Shown here: positions 63,038 through 64,000 of the stretch, piece after piece
Layout of the letters: each line of letters starts with the position of its first letter
How positions within the stretch are numbered: the first letter of the stretch is position 1
Source: Thiomargarita sp.
Lineage (GTDB): Bacteria > Pseudomonadota > Gammaproteobacteria > Beggiatoales > Beggiatoaceae
NCBI GenBank assembly: GCA_020721005.1
Contig: DYNP01000001.1
Location: 1-64,000, forward strand
Direction of reading: 5' to 3'
DNA: 64,000 nt
Made by a program: the position numbers and the translations under genes
Notes under the pieces: generated by a model
The model's database searches: none
What the model was told of the DNA's origin: nothing
What the model saw: only the letters and a program-made list of their open reading frames with translations

Positions 63038-64000
63038 ATGCCCGTTAATTCTCTGCAATCCGCTGATCTTCCTAATACTTGTCAACCACTTCCGTTTGCT
63101 ACCCCTCATCGCCTTGCCACGGTAGCCACTTTATTTGGTTTGACGCCTCCCCCTTTGGAGCAAGCTAAAATTTTAGAATTGGGCTGTTGTGAAGGTGATC
63201 ATTTGTTGGGAATTGCCCAACTGCTTCCCCAAGCCACCTGTGTTGGGGTCGATTTATCATCTTTAGCAGTAGCCAAGGCCCAAGCCACTGCCAAAGCAGT
63301 GGGTCTTCATAAAGTGTCAGTGCACTGTCTCAATCTCTTGGAAATTGAACCCGATTTTGGTACTTTTGACTATATCATTGCCCATAATCTATTCTCTTGG
63401 GTGTCTCCCCAAGTTCAAGAAAAATTATTGGAACTCTGTCATCGACATTTGGCAACCAATGGCATTGCCTATCTCAGTTATCACACTCAGCCGGGCGGTC
63501 TCATGCGCGGTGCACTTCGAGAATTACTTCAATATTATACAGCATCCAGCCCTGAATTTGAACAGAAGCAGACGCAAGGTAAAGCCATTCTCAATGCACT
63601 TTACTATGCTACTCAAAATACAGAAGATGCTTACACCCGGTTGCTGCATGAAGAAATCACAACTTTGGGTAAATTGCCGGCTCACTTTGTATTCCAAGAC
63701 TGGCTTTCCGCTCCTCATTACCAACCCATTTACTTTCACCAATTTATTGATCGAGCGCGTCAACACAGTCTCACTTACCTTGGCGATGCCTTTTTGCCCA
63801 CCATGTTACCCGGCCATTTTCCAGACAAAGTTGCCCAACAATTGACCTTGTTCCAAACTGATCTGATCTACCAAGAGCAGGCCATGGACCTGTTGCGAAA
63901 TCGAACAACTCGACACAGTTTACTGGTTCATCAACACAGTTCACTGAATCGAGAACTGTCTTCCAATTCCCTCACTGCCTTTTATTTGGCCTCCTCTTTA
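63038..64000 (+). CDS. Methyltransferase with regulatory domain, 5' part
   Basis: A class I AdoMet methyltransferase that runs off the window end, 321 codons visible. Motif I is ILELGCCEGDHLLGIA, followed by CVGVDLS and YIIAHNLFSWV (motif IV region). After residue 170 comes a segment with LHEEITTLGKLPAHFVFQDWLSAPHYQPIYFHQFIDRARQ, the opening of the MethyTransf_Reg domain found downstream of such catalytic domains. AAAGG 7 nt before the ATG supports the start, 15 bp after hypA. Substrate unknown. Confidence 0.85.
   Translation, partial: MPVNSLQSADLPNTCQPLPFATPHRLATVATLFGLTPPPLEQAKILELGCCEGDHLLGIAQLLPQATCVGVDLSSLAVAKAQATAKAVGLHKVSVHCLNLLEIEPDFGTFDYIIAHNLFSWVSPQVQEKLLELCHRHLATNGIAYLSYHTQPGGLMRGALRELLQYYTASSPEFEQKQTQGKAILNALYYATQNTEDAYTRLLHEEITTLGKLPAHFVFQDWLSAPHYQPIYFHQFIDRARQHSLTYLGDAFLPTMLPGHFPDKVAQQLTLFQTDLIYQEQAMDLLRNRTTRHSLLVHQHSSLNRELSSNSLTAFYLASSL

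Noticed and set aside
63345-63845. 166-codon plus-strand frame
   Set aside because: Out of frame with the methyltransferase gene that spans it, which has clear motifs in the other frame.

Overview
The window looks like a chromosomal segment of a low-to-moderate GC gammaproteobacterium. AcnB, PriA, MazG, BamE divergent from Fur, panB-panC, aat-bpt, actP-yjcH and glyA-ribD are gammaproteobacterial gene types and arrangements. A DsrC-family protein, a TauE/SafE-type exporter and many dispersed palindromic repeats point to a sulfur-oxidising lineage such as Beggiatoa/Thioploca-like Thiotrichales. That placement is inference, because there is no rRNA gene here.

Layout. 1-2.3 kb: a defence-like locus on the minus strand, with the 5' part of an Eco57I-type DNA methylase preceded by two near-identical copies, plus a third remnant, of a coiled-coil PD-(D/E)XK protein. 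2.5-8.5 kb: a response-regulator/histidine-kinase hybrid, aconitase B, a DsrC paralogue lacking the redox cysteines, and threonine synthase. 8.5-13.3 kb: a long inverted repeat, a large secreted SH3b protein with an internal duplication, and a lipoprotein. 13.3-26.4 kb: mostly housekeeping genes (ppc, mazG, glutaminyl cyclase, an orphan LolD/YbbA-type ATPase, panC-panB, bamE/fur, pgsA-uvrC), then small envelope proteins and a TauE-like permease. 26.5-29.5 kb: a MITE-like element with tandem palindromes, tRNA-Leu(CAA), a broken and an intact copy of a DUF6901-like gene, and maf. 29.5-38.6 kb: an adenylate cyclase with receiver domain, a VanY peptidase, a HAD phosphatase, a cupin, an RND pump without partner genes, and priA. 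38.7-44.0 kb: a DUF6311-like membrane protein, small proteins and the acetate symporter actP-yjcH. 44.1-52.7 kb: an accessory island with a TnpB remnant, a REP-associated tyrosine transposase beside two REP-like hairpins, and a three-gene cassette of PLD-SNF2 helicase, PD-(D/E)XK protein and large type IIG-like methylase. 53-64 kb: glyA, ribD, a secreted protein, aat-bpt, folD, a MOSC protein, a phytase-like lipoprotein, a DUF2202 protein, hypA and the start of a methyltransferase gene.

The strongest candidate for something undescribed is 45.2-52.7 kb. The three genes form one tight transcription unit and look like an R-M or phage-defence system without the DISARM or BREX hallmark genes. The methylase gene also carries three unrelated palindromic repeats that have entered its reading frame without breaking it, and a REP hairpin supplies its stop codon. 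The RAYT gene next door is a plausible mobiliser of the REP-like hairpins. The duplicated coiled-coil nuclease-like genes at 1-2.3 kb are a second defence-like locus, with heptad-number variation between copies.
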